Below are positions 62,430 through 64,000 of a stretch of DNA of 64,000 nucleotides, piece by piece. The notes below the pieces were generated by a model. It was not told where the DNA came from. It saw nothing but the letters and a program-made list of their open reading frames with translations, and ran no database searches. The stretch is from Liolophura sinensis. Its lineage: Eukaryota > Mollusca > Polyplacophora > Chitonida > Chitonidae. Both the position numbers and the translations under genes were made by a program. The number at the start of each line of letters is the position of its first letter. The stretch's first letter is position 1. Location: contig NC_088303.1 in the NCBI RefSeq assembly GCF_032854445.1, positions 24,781,265 to 24,845,264 on the forward strand. Direction: 5' to 3'.

Positions 62430-64000
62430 GTGAGTTTGATGTGACCTTGACCTCCATAGCTGTAGCTCCCCTTGTTGTCCCTCCACCCGCTAACTGTTGT
62501 TGTTGTTCTTGTTAGAACTGTCCAGAAGATATGTGGTACGTGTAGATATGTGTTTAGAATAGACAGAAGTGATTTGTTGACGTGCATCTGTAATAGTGTC
62601 TTCATGTGTCTTGTGTTTCCAACTGTCTAATTTTGAAAATGTATAAATTAGCACTTATGAACATATTTGAACTGGTATAATTGGATACATATGTACATGA
62701 GATAAATCACGAGATAAAGAAAATTAAGCCAACCGTGTTGGCAACCATCACACTGTTGCTTGCTGGTATAGGGGTCACTTTTGTAAAGTTTCATAAAAAT
62801 ACATATTTATATATATATATATATATATATATAGCTTTTCAGTTTAATTTCTAATATTTAACTTGGAGAAAAAAAGAAACCAGTAGGTGTGTTGAGGGCT
62901 TTTCTTTATCTCATGATTTTTCAAAATATACTACACATGATTTATGCAAGAATTTAAAATAAAACTCGGAATGTGAGCATGTACTGCTATTTAAGTAAAT
63001 TTGATGTTATTGATTTATGTGAACTTTGTAGTGTGTTGTTAAAATGTGTATAACATACATGCATCATAGTTTTATCTGAACATTCTGTGTTCTTATTTAT
63101 GATACATGTAACCAAGATATTGGTGTTTGCTATTTTTAATGAGTATTACCATGCAATCACAAGCTTCATATTAGTCATGTTTCAATGTATTCTGAAAAGA
63201 AAGTTAGAAGGTGCATAAGTAATGAATACAGGCCCTTATTTGTGGACTGGTAAAATAGTTACTAGAAGCGAAGGCACTTGCCAGGTGGAACATTTGCTGT
63301 ATTGAAACAATGGTTTGAAACATCTGTCTGTGGTATGCTTGTTAGTAATAGCGTGTAACATCTCCAAAACGTCTGTTCAGTGCAGCAGAATTGTTGTGTG
63401 ACCCGTATATGAGAAAGTAGATGACGTGGCAAGGTGTCTTTGTAAACAAATAAATTAGCTCTGTGCTAGCACCTTTGTTTGAAAATTCAAAGAGTTTTCT
63501 TGGGTGATGTTAAATCACAAATGTTCTGCTATGTGAATTGGGCTCTGGTTGTTTGCAATTACCTGTTCAATAGTCAGAATTATACTATTGTATGTGGAGT
63601 TTATTTGTATTTAATACTGTTGTATTACTTAACTGTCAATTTCTGTGTTCTAAAACTGAAGCCTTATCCCGTAAAGAACAAAAGGAAAGGTACTATTTGA
63701 AGTAGTTTGCTGACCCAGTCTGATATTCTTCCTCATAACATGTGTTTAAATTTACTTTTATTGGTAGTGTTAATTTGAGGTTTTTTAAATTTGACAATGA
63801 TTGTTATTTTTTGTCCAAATAATCCAACTGCACTGTTTTTTTGTGGTTAAATTGGCTATAATTAATACCATGTGGACTAAACTGTTTGCAGTGTTAGCTG
63901 TCTGCATGAAGCAGTGTTCGTTCTGTGACAGGGAACACATGTTCAAGAGGCTATTGGGTGGTCCATTTGAATTTCTTGCAAGAAACCAAATTAAAAATTT
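62430..64000. other. Start of the next intron of the EGF gene
   Basis: Begins with GTGAGT and has no further EGF-type exon to the window end; includes an (AT)n tract. Confidence 0.7.
62808..62834. repeat. (AT)n microsatellite
   Basis: About 12 AT repeats. Confidence 0.95.

Overview
The window is eukaryotic nuclear DNA from an animal, most probably a mollusc (bivalve-like) or another marine lophotrochozoan. The evidence is an AT-rich, intron-dominated sequence with no long open reading frames, several tRNA-derived SINE copies of a type I associate from memory with molluscan genomes, frequent use of the palindrome TACATGTA, and many minisatellites. Species cannot be set from the sequence.

The only gene I can call with confidence is a plus-strand extracellular protein gene. 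It is seen as three phase-1/phase-1 EGF exons: a Notch-type EGF at 21624-21731 and two calcium-binding EGF exons at 60755-60877 and 62307-62429. The first two would be separated by a 39-kb intron. Both gene ends lie outside the window or are unrecognised, so most of the window is intron or 5' flank of this gene. The order EGF then cbEGF-cbEGF fits MEGF6/EGFL/SCUBE-like secreted proteins, but no single family can be chosen.

Other possible coding material is weaker. A TTF/BED-like zinc-finger fragment related to hAT transposase-derived proteins (ZNF862/C17orf113 type) lies at 12181-12493 (+). Two minus-strand candidate exons at 16475-16690 and 11692-11935 have matching splice phase and may be a nested small gene.

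Repeats dominate. Tandem arrays: 58-bp units with ABAB order (10.68-11.26 kb), 30-bp units (12.67-13.35 kb), 42-bp units with about 33 copies (28.47-29.89 kb), a 30-bp array split by a SINE (39.88-40.70 kb), 21-bp units (42.27-42.51 kb), 46-bp units with 92-bp dimers (49.19-50.10 kb), plus several degenerate arrays and microsatellites. Interspersed repeats: one SINE family with at least nine full, truncated or degraded copies, three of them with target-site duplications I could read by eye; two other SINE-like families; a roughly 180-200 bp inverted-terminal-repeat (MITE-like) family with four good copies and two fragments; and a second two-copy dispersed family. No rRNA, true tRNA gene, CRISPR or bacterial feature was seen.

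Layout: 1-21.6 kb upstream region with SINEs, two minisatellites, the zinc-finger relic and the minus-strand candidates; 21.6 kb first EGF exon; 21.7-60.7 kb giant intron with the large arrays, SINE cluster (31-41 kb) and possible regulatory islands (47.4-48.4 and 54.2-54.5 kb); 60.7-62.4 kb two cbEGF exons; 62.4-64 kb next intron.
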